Shown here: piece by piece, positions 9,236 through 18,744 of the stretch
Layout of the letters: each line of letters begins with the position of its first letter
Numbering within the stretch: the stretch's first letter is position 1
Source: Pseudomonas abietaniphila
Lineage (GTDB): Bacteria > Pseudomonadota > Gammaproteobacteria > Pseudomonadales > Pseudomonadaceae
Direction of reading: 5' to 3'
Assembly: GCF_039697315.1 (NCBI RefSeq)
Contig: NZ_CP155619.1
Location: forward strand, 4,588,001 to 4,652,000
DNA: 64,000 bases
The notes under the pieces: generated by a model
The model's input: only the letters and a program-made list of their open reading frames with translations
Told to the model about the DNA's origin: nothing
The model's database searches: none
Position numbers and translations under genes: made by a program

Positions 9236-10885
9236 ATGCCGAACATAAAAGCAGTTCGTCCGGAGCTCGTGACCGCGCTCGCCAGCATTTTTTTATTGCT
9301 CGGGTTCAATCTGACGCTCTGGCAGCACCTTTTCGCCATTACCGACTTCAACGGTAAGGGGCTCCTGTTGCGCGGTGCTTTTGCGCTGATGGTGTTCTGT
9401 GCCTTCAATATTTTTCTGACGTTGTTTGCTTTTAAGAAAGTCTTGAAGCCGGTATTGATTATGCTGTTTCTAATCAGTGCGGGTGTTGCTTACTTCATGA
9501 GCCAGTATGGCGTCATGATCGATGCGGGTATGTTTCGTAACTTCGCCGAAACCAATGCGACGGAAGTGCGCGACCTATTGTCGTTGAAACTTGCCGCGTA
9601 TGTTTTATTTCTCGGCGTTTTGCCTTCGGTGATTCTGTGGAAGACGCCCATCAATTACCGCCGTTGGCCTCGAGAGGTATTGAGCAAGGTGGTGGTCGGT
9701 GCCGTGTGCGCGACGGCGATCGGCGGTGTGGCGCTCATCAATTATCAAGGCTTGTCTTCACTGTTTCGTAATCACCATGAGCTGCGCTTGATGGTGGTCC
9801 CGAGTAACTATATTGGTGCCTCGGTGGGCTACCTGAGTGAGCAGGTCAAGTCCGCACAACAACCGTTCGTGAGTATCGGGAAGGACGCGACGCTGTCTAC
9901 CGAGTGGCAACAACACAAGCGCAAGTCGCTGACGGTTTTGGTAGTCGGCGAGAGCGCTCGCGCCGAGAACTTTGGCATTCTTGGCTATAACCGCGACACG
10001 ACGCCTCAACTGAAGAAAGAACGCGGCCTGCTGACGTTCACCGACGTGCACTCCTGCGGGACAGAGACGGCCGTTTCGGTACCGTGCATGTTCTCCAACA
10101 TGGGGCGTAAGGATTACGACGCTACCACGGCGAAAAACAAGGAAGGCATGCTCGACGTGCTCAAGCGCGCCGGTCTCGACGTCATCTGGCGTGACAACCA
10201 GTCCGGCTGCAAGGGCACATGCGATCGTGTGACCCTGCAGGATGTCAGCAACCTGAAGGATCCTGTCCTGTGCGCCAACAATGAATGCCGCGACGAGATT
10301 CTGTTGCAGGGCCTGCAGAACTTCATCGACCACCTGGACAAGGACACCGTGCTGGTACTTCACCAGATGGGCAGCCACGGTCCCGAGTATTTCAAGCGTT
10401 ACCCGAAAGAGTTCGAGAAATTTACGCCGGTGTGTGAAAGCAATGCGCTGAACAACTGTTCGCGGGAAAGTATCGTCAACGGGTATGACAATACGCTCCT
10501 GTACACCGATCATGTGCTGGCCTCGTTGATCGATATATTGCGCAGCAACCAGAACAAGGTCGATACCGCCATGTTGTATCTGTCTGACCACGGCGAATCG
10601 TTGGGTGAGTACAACCTGTTTCTGCACGGCACGCCTTACATGCTGGCGCCGGATCAACAGAAGCATGTGCCGATGATTGCCTGGTTCTCGGATAACTATC
10701 AGCAGTCTTTCGCCGTCGACACTCATTGTTTGCAAAATGAACGCAACGCCCCTTTGAGCCAGGACAACCTGTTCCACTCCATGCTCGGTTTGTTGCAGGT
10801 CCACACCAGCGTCTATAACCCGGCGCTGGACATGTTCGCTGGCTGTCGGGGAATATATACGGACGGGGTACTGGCGAATGAGTGA
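9236..10885 (+). CDS. eptA: Phosphoethanolamine transferase, EptA-like (lipid A modifying)
   Basis: An inner-membrane enzyme of 549 residues with five N-terminal membrane segments and a periplasmic sulfatase-type domain. It transfers phosphoethanolamine from phosphatidylethanolamine to lipid A, lowering negative charge and polymyxin binding. Seen motifs: VVGESARAENFG (metal Glu), CGTETAVSVPCMFS with the catalytic Thr, HQMGSHGPEYFKRYP and YLSDHGESLGE (metal Asp/His), plus paired cysteines expected for disulfides. ATG 9236 gives the canonical N-terminus; the frame is open for 53 more codons without homology. A methyltransferase gene overlaps its last 8 bases. An LPS-core rather than lipid A acceptor cannot be excluded. 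Confidence 0.88.
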   Translation: MPNIKAVRPELVTALASIFLLLGFNLTLWQHLFAITDFNGKGLLLRGAFALMVFCAFNIFLTLFAFKKVLKPVLIMLFLISAGVAYFMSQYGVMIDAGMFRNFAETNATEVRDLLSLKLAAYVLFLGVLPSVILWKTPINYRRWPREVLSKVVVGAVCATAIGGVALINYQGLSSLFRNHHELRLMVVPSNYIGASVGYLSEQVKSAQQPFVSIGKDATLSTEWQQHKRKSLTVLVVGESARAENFGILGYNRDTTPQLKKERGLLTFTDVHSCGTETAVSVPCMFSNMGRKDYDATTAKNKEGMLDVLKRAGLDVIWRDNQSGCKGTCDRVTLQDVSNLKDPVLCANNECRDEILLQGLQNFIDHLDKDTVLVLHQMGSHGPEYFKRYPKEFEKFTPVCESNALNNCSRESIVNGYDNTLLYTDHVLASLIDILRSNQNKVDTAMLYLSDHGESLGEYNLFLHGTPYMLAPDQQKHVPMIAWFSDNYQQSFAVDTHCLQNERNAPLSQDNLFHSMLGLLQVHTSVYNPALDMFAGCRGIYTDGVLANE

Positions 10886-11543
10886 GCAGGCGACCGATAA
10901 ACGCCAGACCCAGCACTACGTTCAGCATCATGAACAGGGCCTGGCACGACGCTTGAGCCTGTGGCGCGATGCGCAACTGGCGCGTCAGGCGTTGCGTGAC
11001 GCCGGAGAGCCCGGCCTGGTACTGGATCTGCCGTCAGGGGCCGGGCGGTTCTGGCCGGTGCTGGCCGAACACAGCAACCGCGTGATCCTGGCGGCCGACC
11101 CATCGACTGACATGCTGGAAATCGCCGAAGCGCAATCACCCGCGGACGTTCGCAAGCGCATCCGCACCTTTCAAAGTTCGGCGTTTTCCATTGGCCTGTC
11201 GGCCAACGCCGTGGATTGCATCTTTTGCATGCGGCTGTTTCATCACGTCGCCGACAGCGAGAAGCGGATGGCGATTCTCGAGGAATTCCACCGCGTGACC
11301 CGCGATACCGCGATTGTGGCGTTGTGGGTCGATGGCAACCTCAAGGCCTGGCGTCGCAAGCGCCAGGAGGGCAGCCGTCTGGATGCGAGTGGGGCGCCGA
11401 CCGTGCGCAATCGCTTTGTGGTCTGCCGTTCCGACATTGAGTCGGAGTTTGCGCAAGCCGGATTCCGCGTTGTCGGTTATCACGACTTCTTGCCGGGTTA
11501 CGCCATGTGGCGCGTTTATGTGCTGCGTAAAAAGGGCGAGTGA
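10878..11543 (+). CDS. Class I SAM-dependent methyltransferase
   Basis: 221 residues with a Rossmann methyltransferase core: VLDLPSGAGRFWPVLAE (SAM loop, motif I), ILAADPSTDMLEIA (motif II acidic end) and DCIFCMRLFHHVADSEKRM. The ATG overlaps the eptA 3' end by 8 bases, so the two are translationally coupled. A role on lipopolysaccharide or lipid is suggested only by this context; the substrate is unknown. Confidence 0.8.
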   Translation: MSEQATDKRQTQHYVQHHEQGLARRLSLWRDAQLARQALRDAGEPGLVLDLPSGAGRFWPVLAEHSNRVILAADPSTDMLEIAEAQSPADVRKRIRTFQSSAFSIGLSANAVDCIFCMRLFHHVADSEKRMAILEEFHRVTRDTAIVALWVDGNLKAWRRKRQEGSRLDASGAPTVRNRFVVCRSDIESEFAQAGFRVVGYHDFLPGYAMWRVYVLRKKGE

Positions 11544-11676
11544 TCCGATGAGTGGTCGCCTGGAAGTGCCCTATCGATAAACACGCAAGATGAAGTTGTT
11601 CAAGACTTGCAGGACGGATGCCCGGTAAACGCTGATAGCGATATATACTGCGCGCCATTCTTCAAGGGAGAGCCGT

Positions 11677-12810
11677 GTGGCCATCGATATTCACTGGATT
11701 CGCGACGACGACAGCCTCGCCCAACATTGCGCACAGTGGCAGACGCTGCCGTTTGTCGCGCTCGACACCGAATTCATGCGGGTCGACACCTTCTATCCCA
11801 TTGCCGCGCTTTTGCAGATTGGCGATGGCTCGCGCGCCTACCTGATCGATCCTCTGCTGATCAATGACTGGAAACCGCTGGCTGCGCTGCTGGAAAACAC
11901 TGACGTCATCAAAGTGGTTCACGCCTGCAGTGAGGACCTGGAAGTTTTGCTGCGCCTGACCGGCAGCCTGCCTGCGCCTCTGTTCGACACCCAACTGGCT
12001 GCTGCCTACCTGAACCTTGGGTTCTCGATGGGCTATTCGCGTCTGGTGCAGGAAGTGTTGAACATCGAGTTGCCCAAGGGCGAGACCCGTTCCGACTGGC
12101 TGCAACGACCGCTGTCCGAGACGCAGATCAGCTACGCCGCCGAAGACGCCGTGCATCTGGCTGAAGTCTACAGCCTGCTGCGCCCGCGCCTGTCTGACGA
12201 CAAATACGCCTGGGTCCTGGAAGACGGTGCCGAACTGGTTGCCAACCTGCGTCGTGAAACCGACCCGTATGAGGTGTATCGCGAAGCCAAGCTGGCGTGG
12301 AAGCTGTCCCGTGCGCAACTGAACGTGCTGCGCGAGCTGTGCGCCTGGCGTGAGCAGCAGGCACGCCTGCGCAATCAACCGCGCAATCGGGTATTACGCG
12401 AGCAGTCGCTCTGGCCGCTGGCCAAGACCCAGCCGGATAACCTCGCCGCACTGGCGAAAATCGAAGACATGCACCCCAAGACCGTGCGTCAGGACGGCGA
12501 GTTTCTGCTCGACCTGATCAAGAAAGCCGGCAGTGTGTCTCAGGATCAGTGGCCCCCGGCGTTGCCGGAGTCGCTCCCAATAGAAGCCTCCAATGTGCTG
12601 AAGAGCCTGCGTGCCATTGGTCAGCAGCAAGCCGAACGCCTGGACATGGCGCCGGAACTGATGTTGCGCAAAAAGACGCTCGAAGCCCTGCTCAAGACCG
12701 GTTTTCCAGACGGTCCCTATAAACTGCCCGACTCGCTGCGTGGCTGGCGTCGCGAGTTGATGGGTCAGATGCTGCTCGACAGCCTGGCCAATGCCGGAGA
12801 ACAGCCTTGA
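11677..12810 (+). CDS. rnd: Ribonuclease D
   Basis: 3'-5' exoribonuclease that trims tRNA precursors. It has 377 residues with a DEDDy nuclease domain: [15 protein letters not shown] (Exo I), [12 protein letters not shown] (Exo II) and [14 protein letters not shown] (Exo III with Tyr). Two HRDC-like helical regions follow to the C-terminus. The GTG start has AAGGGAGAG upstream. The ycgL start overlaps its stop by 4 bases. A TATACT box at 11644-11649 is a possible -10; no good -35 was seen. Confidence 0.96.
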   Translation: MAIDIHWIRDDDSLAQHCAQWQTLPFVALDTEFMRVDTFYPIAALLQIGDGSRAYLIDPLLINDWKPLAALLENTDVIKVVHACSEDLEVLLRLTGSLPAPLFDTQLAAAYLNLGFSMGYSRLVQEVLNIELPKGETRSDWLQRPLSETQISYAAEDAVHLAEVYSLLRPRLSDDKYAWVLEDGAELVANLRRETDPYEVYREAKLAWKLSRAQLNVLRELCAWREQQARLRNQPRNRVLREQSLWPLAKTQPDNLAALAKIEDMHPKTVRQDGEFLLDLIKKAGSVSQDQWPPALPESLPIEASNVLKSLRAIGQQQAERLDMAPELMLRKKTLEALLKTGFPDGPYKLPDSLRGWRRELMGQMLLDSLANAGEQP

Positions 12811-13100
12811 AACGTATTTGCTCCATCTACCGCAGTCCTCGCAAGAACGAAATGTACCTCTACGTGCTCAAGAGCGATGCGCTCGAACGCGTCCCGGTCG
12901 AACTGCTCACCGCATTCGGCAAGCCGCAGCACGCGTTCGACCTGGTCCTGACGCCCGAGCGCGCACTGGCCCGTGAAGACATCCACACTGTGCTCGCGAA
13001 CCTTGAAAAACAGGGGTATCACCTGCAGATGCCGCCTGCCGAAGACGAGTACATCGAGCATTTGCCCGAAGAGTTGTTGCGCCGCAACGACCCGGTCTGA
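12807..13100 (+). CDS. ycgL: YcgL domain protein
   Basis: A 97-residue conserved gammaproteobacterial protein of unknown function. The N-terminal [20 protein letters not shown] and the [12 protein letters not shown] segment are family hallmarks. It is coupled to rnd by a four-base ATGA overlap, as in other pseudomonads. Confidence 0.92.
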   Translation: MKRICSIYRSPRKNEMYLYVLKSDALERVPVELLTAFGKPQHAFDLVLTPERALAREDIHTVLANLEKQGYHLQMPPAEDEYIEHLPEELLRRNDPV

Positions 13101-13111
13101 CCGACGTTCGA

Positions 13112-13135
13112 CCCCGTCATTCATCACGGGGGTTT
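13112..13135 (+). terminator. Possible terminator after ycgL
   Basis: CCCCGT / ACGGGG around an 8-base loop is followed by only three T residues. Weak. Confidence 0.3.
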
Positions 13136-13235
13136 ACCGGACCGCTGTCAGCCTCTGCTCGCCCCGGCGTTTCTGAAAACGGTGGGCGCCAGGAGCCTTG
13201 CGGTCGCATGTCCTGCTTTTCTGAGTTTTGAATCC

Positions 13236-14168
13236 ATGCGCGTTCTGATTGCCGAACACGATTACCCTGTTTACACCGAGTTACTTCGCAAGGCCGCTCC
13301 AGATATCGAAGTACTGAGCAGCGGCGACTCTGCCGAGCTGTCAAAAATGGCGGCGCAGGCCTCGATCTGGCTGGGTCAGCCCGACCTGCTCGCCAACCTG
13401 CTGCGCCAGGGTCACACACCACAATGGCTTCAATCGACCTGGGCAGGCATTACGCCGTTGCTGGCGCCTGGGTTGAACCGTGACTACCGCCTGACTCGCG
13501 CAGTCGGCATTTTCGGTCAGGTCATGGCGGAGTTCGTCCTGACCTACATGCTGGTGCATGAGCGTGAAGTGCTGGCCCGGCTGGTGAGTCAGGTCGAGCG
13601 CAAATGGGACGACCGGATGGGCCAGAGTCTGGCCGGGCGCAAAGCGTTGATCGTCGGTACTGGCGACATCGGTGTCCGCGTTGCCGAGTTTCTGGTGCCG
13701 TTTGGCGTTGAGCTGTATGGCATTGCGTCCAGTGCGCGCACACAGGCGCCATTCGTTGAAGTGGGGGCGCTCGAGGATTTGCCACGTCTGGTGGCCGAGG
13801 TCGACTTCGTCGTCAATCTGCTGCCCAATACGCCTCAGACTCACGATCTCTACGACGCGAAGCTGTTCGCCAAATTCAAACCGTCGGCGCTGTTCATCAA
13901 CGTCGGGCGCGGCGTGGCAGTGGTCGATGCCGATCTGGTCCAGGCGCTGAAGGAAGGTCATCTGGCGGGCGCGGTGATTGACGTCTGCCGCCAGGAGCCA
14001 TTACCGCAACGCCATCCGTTCTGGACGGCCTGGGGGCTGTTGCTCACCGGTCACAGTTCTGCACCGACCTCGCCATCGGCGATGACGCAGCTGTTCGTTG
14101 AGAACCTGAAAGCCTATACCGCTGGGGAAGCGTTGCGCGGGGAAGTGGATTTCGCGAAGGGGTATTGA
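13236..14168 (+). CDS. D-isomer specific 2-hydroxyacid dehydrogenase
   Basis: An NAD(P)-dependent 2-ketoacid reductase of 310 residues. The dinucleotide loop is GTGDIGVRVAEFL. The catalytic elements are the Arg region FINVGRGVAVVDADL, the Glu region DVCRQEPLPQRHPFW and the His in LLTGHSSAP. The start at ATG 13236 gives the normal N-terminus (MRVLIAEHDYPVY); an upstream in-frame GTG at 13182 reads into unrelated sequence. It follows rnd-ycgL as in P. aeruginosa. Substrate is not determined; a second member of the family lies at 54.7 kb. Confidence 0.9.
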   Translation: MRVLIAEHDYPVYTELLRKAAPDIEVLSSGDSAELSKMAAQASIWLGQPDLLANLLRQGHTPQWLQSTWAGITPLLAPGLNRDYRLTRAVGIFGQVMAEFVLTYMLVHEREVLARLVSQVERKWDDRMGQSLAGRKALIVGTGDIGVRVAEFLVPFGVELYGIASSARTQAPFVEVGALEDLPRLVAEVDFVVNLLPNTPQTHDLYDAKLFAKFKPSALFINVGRGVAVVDADLVQALKEGHLAGAVIDVCRQEPLPQRHPFWTAWGLLLTGHSSAPTSPSAMTQLFVENLKAYTAGEALRGEVDFAKGY

Positions 14169-14186
14169 GCGTGAGCGGTTCGCCCT

Positions 14187-14318
14187 TGTAGGAGCACGCT
14201 TGCCCGCGATCTGCCGGGAACCGGCGGCAAGACCTGTGCATGCGGGGTGCCAGGCATGATCGAGTTGCCTGATTTTGCTACCGCTGCGCGGTAGATCGCG
14301 GGCAAGCGCGCTCCTACA
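14187..14318. repeat. REP pair, class B (long spacer)
   Basis: TGTAGGAGCACGCTTGCCCG at the left and GCGGGCAAGCGCGCTCCTACA (one arm) at the right, 132 bases in all. The centre also contains a CTACCGC/GCGGTAG hairpin like that of class C. It sits between two convergent genes. Confidence 0.85.
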
Positions 14319-14372
14319 CAGACTGCGTCAGTCTGACGTTTCGAACCAGCAGTAAGAATGGCTCACACCGCT

Positions 14373-14966
14373 TTACAAACTGAAATCCCCTTCAGCCGCC
14401 AACTCTGCCAAAGGCCGACGCGGGCTCGGCGTTTCGCGGGCTTGCAGGTATTCGGCGAGGGTCGATTTGTCGCCCAGTTTGCCAATGGCCACCGCAGCGT
14501 GCAGCGCGTAACCCTCGGGGATTTTCAGCTCCTTGCGCGTCAGCTCCTGATCGAACCCGGCCATGCCGTGGGTGTGCCAGCCGCTGAGGCTGGCTTGAAG
14601 CGCCAGGTGACCCCATGCCGAACCGGTGTCGAAGGTGTGCCACAGTGCCGGTGTTTCCTCGGTGGCGCCGGGTGCCGTAAAGGTTGTCTTGGAGATCACA
14701 ATCACCAGCGCCGAGGCGTGTTGCGCCCAGCCACGGTTGAATTCGTTCAGCAGTCCCAGGAAGCGTTCCCAGTTTGGCGTATCGCGTCGCGCGTACAGAA
14801 AACGCCACGGTTGGGAGTTGTAAGCCGACGGCGCCCAGCGCGCGGCTTCGAAGAAGCTCAGCAGGGTTTCCTGGGGAATGCTTTCGCCGGTGAAGGCCCG
14901 TGGCGACCAGCGATCGGTGAATTGCGGGTGAATGGCGTATTCGGCAACGCGTGGATTGGCGCTCAT
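14373..14966 (-). CDS. Nitroreductase-family FMN enzyme
   Basis: 197 residues of the nitroreductase fold. Family marks: DRWSPRAFTGE near the N-terminus (FMN phosphate), AARWAPSAYNSQPWRF, and the late HAAVAIGKLGD. It reduces quinones, nitro compounds or similar with NAD(P)H; the physiological substrate is unknown. Start ATG 14966 gives a normal N-terminus; longer reading to 15026 is not family-like. It converges with the dehydrogenase gene across a REP. Confidence 0.88.
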   Translation of the reverse strand: MSANPRVAEYAIHPQFTDRWSPRAFTGESIPQETLLSFFEAARWAPSAYNSQPWRFLYARRDTPNWERFLGLLNEFNRGWAQHASALVIVISKTTFTAPGATEETPALWHTFDTGSAWGHLALQASLSGWHTHGMAGFDQELTRKELKIPEGYALHAAVAIGKLGDKSTLAEYLQARETPSPRRPLAELAAEGDFSL

Positions 14967-15189
14967 GGAAAGTCTGATCCTGAAGTATGAGTAAACCGCA
15001 GCGCCCGAACCGGCGTGCGGGATCAATCAGATGGGCCGTGGACGGCAGGCATCGTCGAACGGACAGCTGTCGAAAAGGACAGTTGATGTGCAGGTCGCAA
15101 GCAAGGCTCTGGCGCCAGCCTGCGAGGGCATAAAACTACTGCGCCGGCGTTTCGCTGACAAGTCTGTGCTTACCGACAGTCGCCAGCGC

Positions 15190-15218
15190 TTGGCCCGGCT
15201 GCGATGTGCCACTAGACT
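15190..15218 (+). promoter_or_regulatory. Candidate promoter of ycgN
   Basis: TTGGCC at 15190-15195 and TAGACT at 15213-15218, spaced 17 bases, in the 291-base gap between the divergent nitroreductase and ycgN genes. Nothing else was recognised in this gap. Confidence 0.4.
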
Positions 15219-15257
15219 GGCGGCCTTTTCATTGCCCGATACCGATCCCTCGAAACC

Positions 15258-15707
15258 ATGGCCGCCAAAGTCGAACCGTTCTGGATGCGTAAAACCCTCG
15301 ATCAACTCGATTCGGTCGAGTGGGAATCGCTGTGCGACGGTTGCGGCCTGTGCTGCCTGCAGAAACTCGAGGACGAGGACGATGGCAGCGTCTATTACAC
15401 GCGCATCGCCTGCAAGTTGCTGGACCTGAAGACCTGCCAATGCACCGATTATCCGAATCGTCGCGCCCAGGTGCCGGATTGCATTCAACTCACGCCGGGC
15501 CAGGCCGATGAATTCAAGTGGCTGCCACCGACGTGCGGTTACCGTCTGGTCAGCGAAGGAAAAGATCTGCCCCTTTGGCATCACTTGGTGTGCGGTGATC
15601 GGGACCAGGTCCACAAGGAACGCATTTCCCAGGCGGGGCGCATGCTCAGCGAAAAGAATGTCGCCGAAGATGACTGGGAAGATTACCTGATCTTCCGCGC
15701 GGGCTGA
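15258..15707 (+). CDS. ycgN: YcgN family cysteine-cluster protein (UPF0260)
   Basis: 149 residues with the cysteine pattern [12 protein letters not shown] and later Cys residues ([31 protein letters not shown]) that suggest metal or Fe-S binding. Function unknown. It belongs to the rnd-ycgL-ycgN neighbourhood conserved in Pseudomonas. The next gene starts 68 bases downstream on the same strand. Confidence 0.93.
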   Translation: MAAKVEPFWMRKTLDQLDSVEWESLCDGCGLCCLQKLEDEDDGSVYYTRIACKLLDLKTCQCTDYPNRRAQVPDCIQLTPGQADEFKWLPPTCGYRLVSEGKDLPLWHHLVCGDRDQVHKERISQAGRMLSEKNVAEDDWEDYLIFRAG

Positions 15708-15775
15708 TTTTTTCGCGCCTCTGCAGGCGTTTGCCACCCGATCCCTGAGCCTGTCGCAACAGGAGTGGTCTGTCC

Positions 15776-17023
15776 GTGCGTTATCAACTGCCGCTGTGTG
15801 CTGTTCTGCTGCTGTTCGGTCTGCCCGTGTGGGCAGCGAAGAAAGTCGATCTGGACTACCACGTCACCTTGCTCCCGCAACGCGATCAGGCAGAAGTGCG
15901 GGTGACGCTGGAGCAGGGGACTGCGGTGCGCAGCCTGGATTTTGATCTGGGCGATCAGGGGTATTTCAGCGACTTCAACGCAGACGGGCAGTGGACGACA
16001 GTCCCTGGGCCGAAGACTGGCGGACTGCGTGGCGTGTGGAGGCCTGGCGCTGGCAAGGCAACGTTGACCTACCGCGTGCACGTCAGTCGCCCCGCGGCGA
16101 GCCCTTCACTGGAGAAGCCGCGCTATGACAGCCGCATGACCGCTGACTGGGCGCTGTTTCGTGGCGAGGATCTGGTGCCCCGCGCGCGTCTGGATCAGCA
16201 GGATGGCGTTCGCCTTCAGGCACGATTGACCTTTGATTTACCGACCGGCTGGAAGCACATCGAGACGTCATGGCCCCGCATCGGCAAGAACCGTTTTCGC
16301 ATCGACAACGTCTCCCGGCTGTTTGATCGCCCGACCGGGTGGATGCTGGCGGGCAACCTGATCAATCGGCGCGCGCGTCTGGGTGACACCGAGGTCACAG
16401 TGAGTTCGCCGAAAGGGCAGGGCATGCGGCGCATGGAAACCCTGACGCTGATGACCTTCGTCTGGCCAAAGCTGCAAGCGGTGTTTCCGCGTACGCCGGG
16501 CAAGTTGCTGGTGGTCGGTGTGGCTGACTCTATGGCGCGCAATGCCAGCGCCGGGCATGACTCGGTCTTTCTCAACAGCAATCGCCCGCTGATTAGCGAA
16601 AGCGGCGTGAGTCCTCTGGTGCGCGAGCTGGTGCAGGTGTTCGGTCGGGTGAAGGCGCGTGATCGCAGTGACTGGATACCCGAAGGCCTGGCCGAGTATT
16701 ACGCCGTCGAGCTGCTGCGTCGGGCGGGCGGCATGAGCGAAGACCGGTATCAGGATTGGCAGTCGATACTCACGCGTATCGGCCGCAAGGTCACCACGCT
16801 GCGCGCCGACCCTGTCGACCCCGCCATCACGGCCCGGGCAGTGCTGTTGCTGATTGCGCTGGATCAGGAGATTCGGCAACGGACCGACGACCAGAAGTCG
16901 CTGGATGACGTGGCTCAGGGTTTGATGCGGATGGGGCCGGTCAGCACGCATGATTTTGTGCAGGTGACCGCCGGAGTGATGGGAGAGCCGTCGAAGGTGT
17001 TGAACAACAGCCTGCTTGAATAA
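15776..17023 (+). CDS. Secreted M61-peptidase-like protein lacking the zinc motif
   Basis: 415 residues with a signal peptide (LPLCAVLLLFGLPVWA, cut after WAA). The N-terminal half is beta-rich, and the C-terminal half resembles gluzincin peptidases of the M61 type, including WIPEGLAEYYAVELLRR, the usual second zinc-ligand helix. The expected HExxH helix position reads VRELVQVFG, so both histidines are missing and peptidase activity is unlikely. GTG start with AGGAG about 10 bases upstream. Family placement is by eye and could be wrong. Confidence 0.6.
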   Translation: MRYQLPLCAVLLLFGLPVWAAKKVDLDYHVTLLPQRDQAEVRVTLEQGTAVRSLDFDLGDQGYFSDFNADGQWTTVPGPKTGGLRGVWRPGAGKATLTYRVHVSRPAASPSLEKPRYDSRMTADWALFRGEDLVPRARLDQQDGVRLQARLTFDLPTGWKHIETSWPRIGKNRFRIDNVSRLFDRPTGWMLAGNLINRRARLGDTEVTVSSPKGQGMRRMETLTLMTFVWPKLQAVFPRTPGKLLVVGVADSMARNASAGHDSVFLNSNRPLISESGVSPLVRELVQVFGRVKARDRSDWIPEGLAEYYAVELLRRAGGMSEDRYQDWQSILTRIGRKVTTLRADPVDPAITARAVLLLIALDQEIRQRTDDQKSLDDVAQGLMRMGPVSTHDFVQVTAGVMGEPSKVLNNSLLE

Positions 17024-17076
17024 CAGCCTATGAATAACAGCCTCAGAACGGTGTTCGCTTGATCGCCGACTACAGC

Positions 17077-17166
17077 CTGTCGGAGCGAATTCATTCGCGA
17101 GAAATCGTACAGCCGTTACACATGTGTCGACCGTACGGACGTCTCGCGAATGAATTCGCTCCCACA
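17077..17166. repeat. REP pair, class A
   Basis: GAGCGAATTCATTCGCGAGA at the left and CGCGAATGAATTCGCTCCCA at the right, 90 bases, between convergent genes. The left arm has TCGGAGC in place of TGGGAGC. Confidence 0.85.
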
Positions 17167-17213
17167 TTGATACATTTTCAGAGAGCTAAAATGGCGGCGC
17201 GCGCGGTCTTCGC

Positions 17214-17585
17214 TTAGACGCCCTTCGGCCCTTTCACCGCATCGATGGTGGTGACCACCGCCTCTTCGGCAGCGACCTCAGCCTTGGTTTTGAGCTTGCT
17301 CAGTTCAGCACCGGCTTCTTCGATGCGCGAGCGGGCGATATCCATCTCACTGCGGCTTTTTTCCAGCAGTGCCTTGGTCGAGCAATGGCCGGTGATACCG
17401 CGCGCCAGCACTGCGCCGCCGATCGCCAGTTGCACCAGGCCGAAGATACCGCCACGGCGCAAGCCTTTGCCCATCATCAGTACGCCACCTGCCAGCGAGC
17501 CGATTCGCTCCCAGCCTTGCACGTTCTGCTCTGGATAATCACGCACGGTTCGTTCGACGCGTTTGATGATCGGGGTATCGCTCAT
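17214..17585 (-). CDS. DUF2892/YgaP-type membrane protein with coiled-coil tail
   Basis: 123 residues. NVQGWERIGSLAGGVLMMGKG and the following glycine-rich hydrophobic stretch match the DUF2892 membrane hairpin. The C-terminal half (KALLEKSRSEMDIARSRIEE onward) is a charged heptad-like helix, probably a coiled coil. ATG 17585 is preceded by GGAGA. Function unknown. Confidence 0.75.
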   Translation of the reverse strand: MSDTPIIKRVERTVRDYPEQNVQGWERIGSLAGGVLMMGKGLRRGGIFGLVQLAIGGAVLARGITGHCSTKALLEKSRSEMDIARSRIEEAGAELSKLKTKAEVAAEEAVVTTIDAVKGPKGV

Positions 17586-17670
17586 GATGCGGTCTCCATG
17601 AATAGGTAGGGTCCCTAAAGCTGACTGCCGCGAGCGCAAACTGTTCAATGCGTTTGTCGTTGCGGGTGGA

Positions 17671-18159
17671 TCAGGTGCGATCGGTCTCACGACCGAACTG
17701 CGGGCCGGAGCGGGTGTTGTTGCCCTTGGCCATGCGGTCGTAAAGCACCACGTTCACGGTCGCCGCCAGGTTCATGCAGCCGGTGGTGGGGATGTACACC
17801 ACGTCCTCGCACCAGTCCCGGATCTCTTTGTCGAGCGAGCCGTCTTCCGGGCCGAAGATATAAATCGCGCGGTCGGGATGGGTGTATTCCGGCAATGCGC
17901 GGGCGCCTTCGACCAGTTCAACGGCAACGGGCACGCAGCCCAGTGGGATGATCTTTTTCAAGTCGTCGATGCCGATCAGCGGAATGTCCTGATGGATCTT
18001 CTTGGTGTCAGTGATGAAGTCCCGCGCCCGCTCGTAGCGTTTGCCGGTGTAGAACACCGACGCCACGCCATAACAGCCCGCCGCGCGCATCACCGAACCG
18101 ACGTTTTCCGGAGACTTGGGGTTGTACAAGCCGATGCAGGCATAGCGTTTGTTGGCCAC
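17671..18159 (-). CDS. SPOUT-family RNA methyltransferase (SpoU/TrmL-like)
   Basis: 162 residues, a minimal knotted methyltransferase. The RNA-binding N-terminus is YNPKSPENVGSVMRAAGCYG (motif 1), motif 2 is IYIFGPEDGSLDKEI and motif 3 YIPTTGCMNLAATVNVVLYD, which forms the SAM-binding knot. It probably 2'-O-methylates a tRNA or rRNA ribose; the target is unknown. It is transcribed ahead of the DUF2892 gene, with an 85-base gap. Confidence 0.9.
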   Translation of the reverse strand: MANKRYACIGLYNPKSPENVGSVMRAAGCYGVASVFYTGKRYERARDFITDTKKIHQDIPLIGIDDLKKIIPLGCVPVAVELVEGARALPEYTHPDRAIYIFGPEDGSLDKEIRDWCEDVVYIPTTGCMNLAATVNVVLYDRMAKGNNTRSGPQFGRETDRT

Positions 18160-18220
18160 GGGGGAGGGTGCTCGTCAGAGAAAGCGCGGGATTATACGGG
18201 AAGGTGGGGCTCAGCGAACG

Positions 18221-18310
18221 TGTAGGAGCGCGCTTGCCCGCGATTGTCCGGATCAGGCGTTAAGGATCTTTCGGCTGAAAGAACGCATCGCGGGCAAGCG
18301 CGCTCCTACA
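18221..18310. repeat. REP pair, class B
   Basis: TGTAGGAGCGCGCTTGCCCG and its exact complement at the two ends of 90 bases, ending 4 bases before the stop of the HNH gene on the minus strand. Confidence 0.9.
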
Positions 18311-18313
18311 GGC

Positions 18314-18685
18314 TTATTCGTCTTTCTTCATCAACCCAGCCAGCGCCGCGAATGGGTTGTGCGTGGCCTTCGCGGTCTTCGGACTGCTGGTCGAGCTGTC
18401 GGAGAAGTACTGCTGATCGGTGTAACGCGAGTGCTCGTTGTCGTGGCAGTACAGGCACAGCAGTTCCCAGTTGGAACCGTCCTGCGGGTTGTTGTCGTGG
18501 TTGTGGTCGCGGTGATGCACGGTCAGTTCGCTCAGGCGCTTGCCGGAAAACTCGCGGGCGCAGCGGCCGCAGACGTGCGGGTACATGCGCAGCGCCTTGT
18601 CGCGATAGCCCATCTCGCGGTCACGCTGGGCATCGGCCAGGATGCGGTCCAGCTTGGAAGTGTTGGTCGGGGTTCCCGAGCTCAT
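18314..18685 (-). CDS. yajD: YajD-like HNH nuclease
   Basis: 123 residues. A zinc-finger HNH core is clear: CGRCAREF, LTVHHRDHNHDNNP (HH) and NWELLCLYCHDNEH. YajD proteins are small stand-alone HNH domains of unknown role. ATG 18685 has AGGTGA 5 bases upstream. A REP pair abuts its 3' end. Confidence 0.9.
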   Translation of the reverse strand: MSSGTPTNTSKLDRILADAQRDREMGYRDKALRMYPHVCGRCAREFSGKRLSELTVHHRDHNHDNNPQDGSNWELLCLYCHDNEHSRYTDQQYFSDSSTSSPKTAKATHNPFAALAGLMKKDE

Positions 18686-18744
18686 GGTGTCACCTGTTTC
18701 GTGTGCGGTTGGCAATGGGGCAAGTCTAGCGCTTTGATCGGCTG

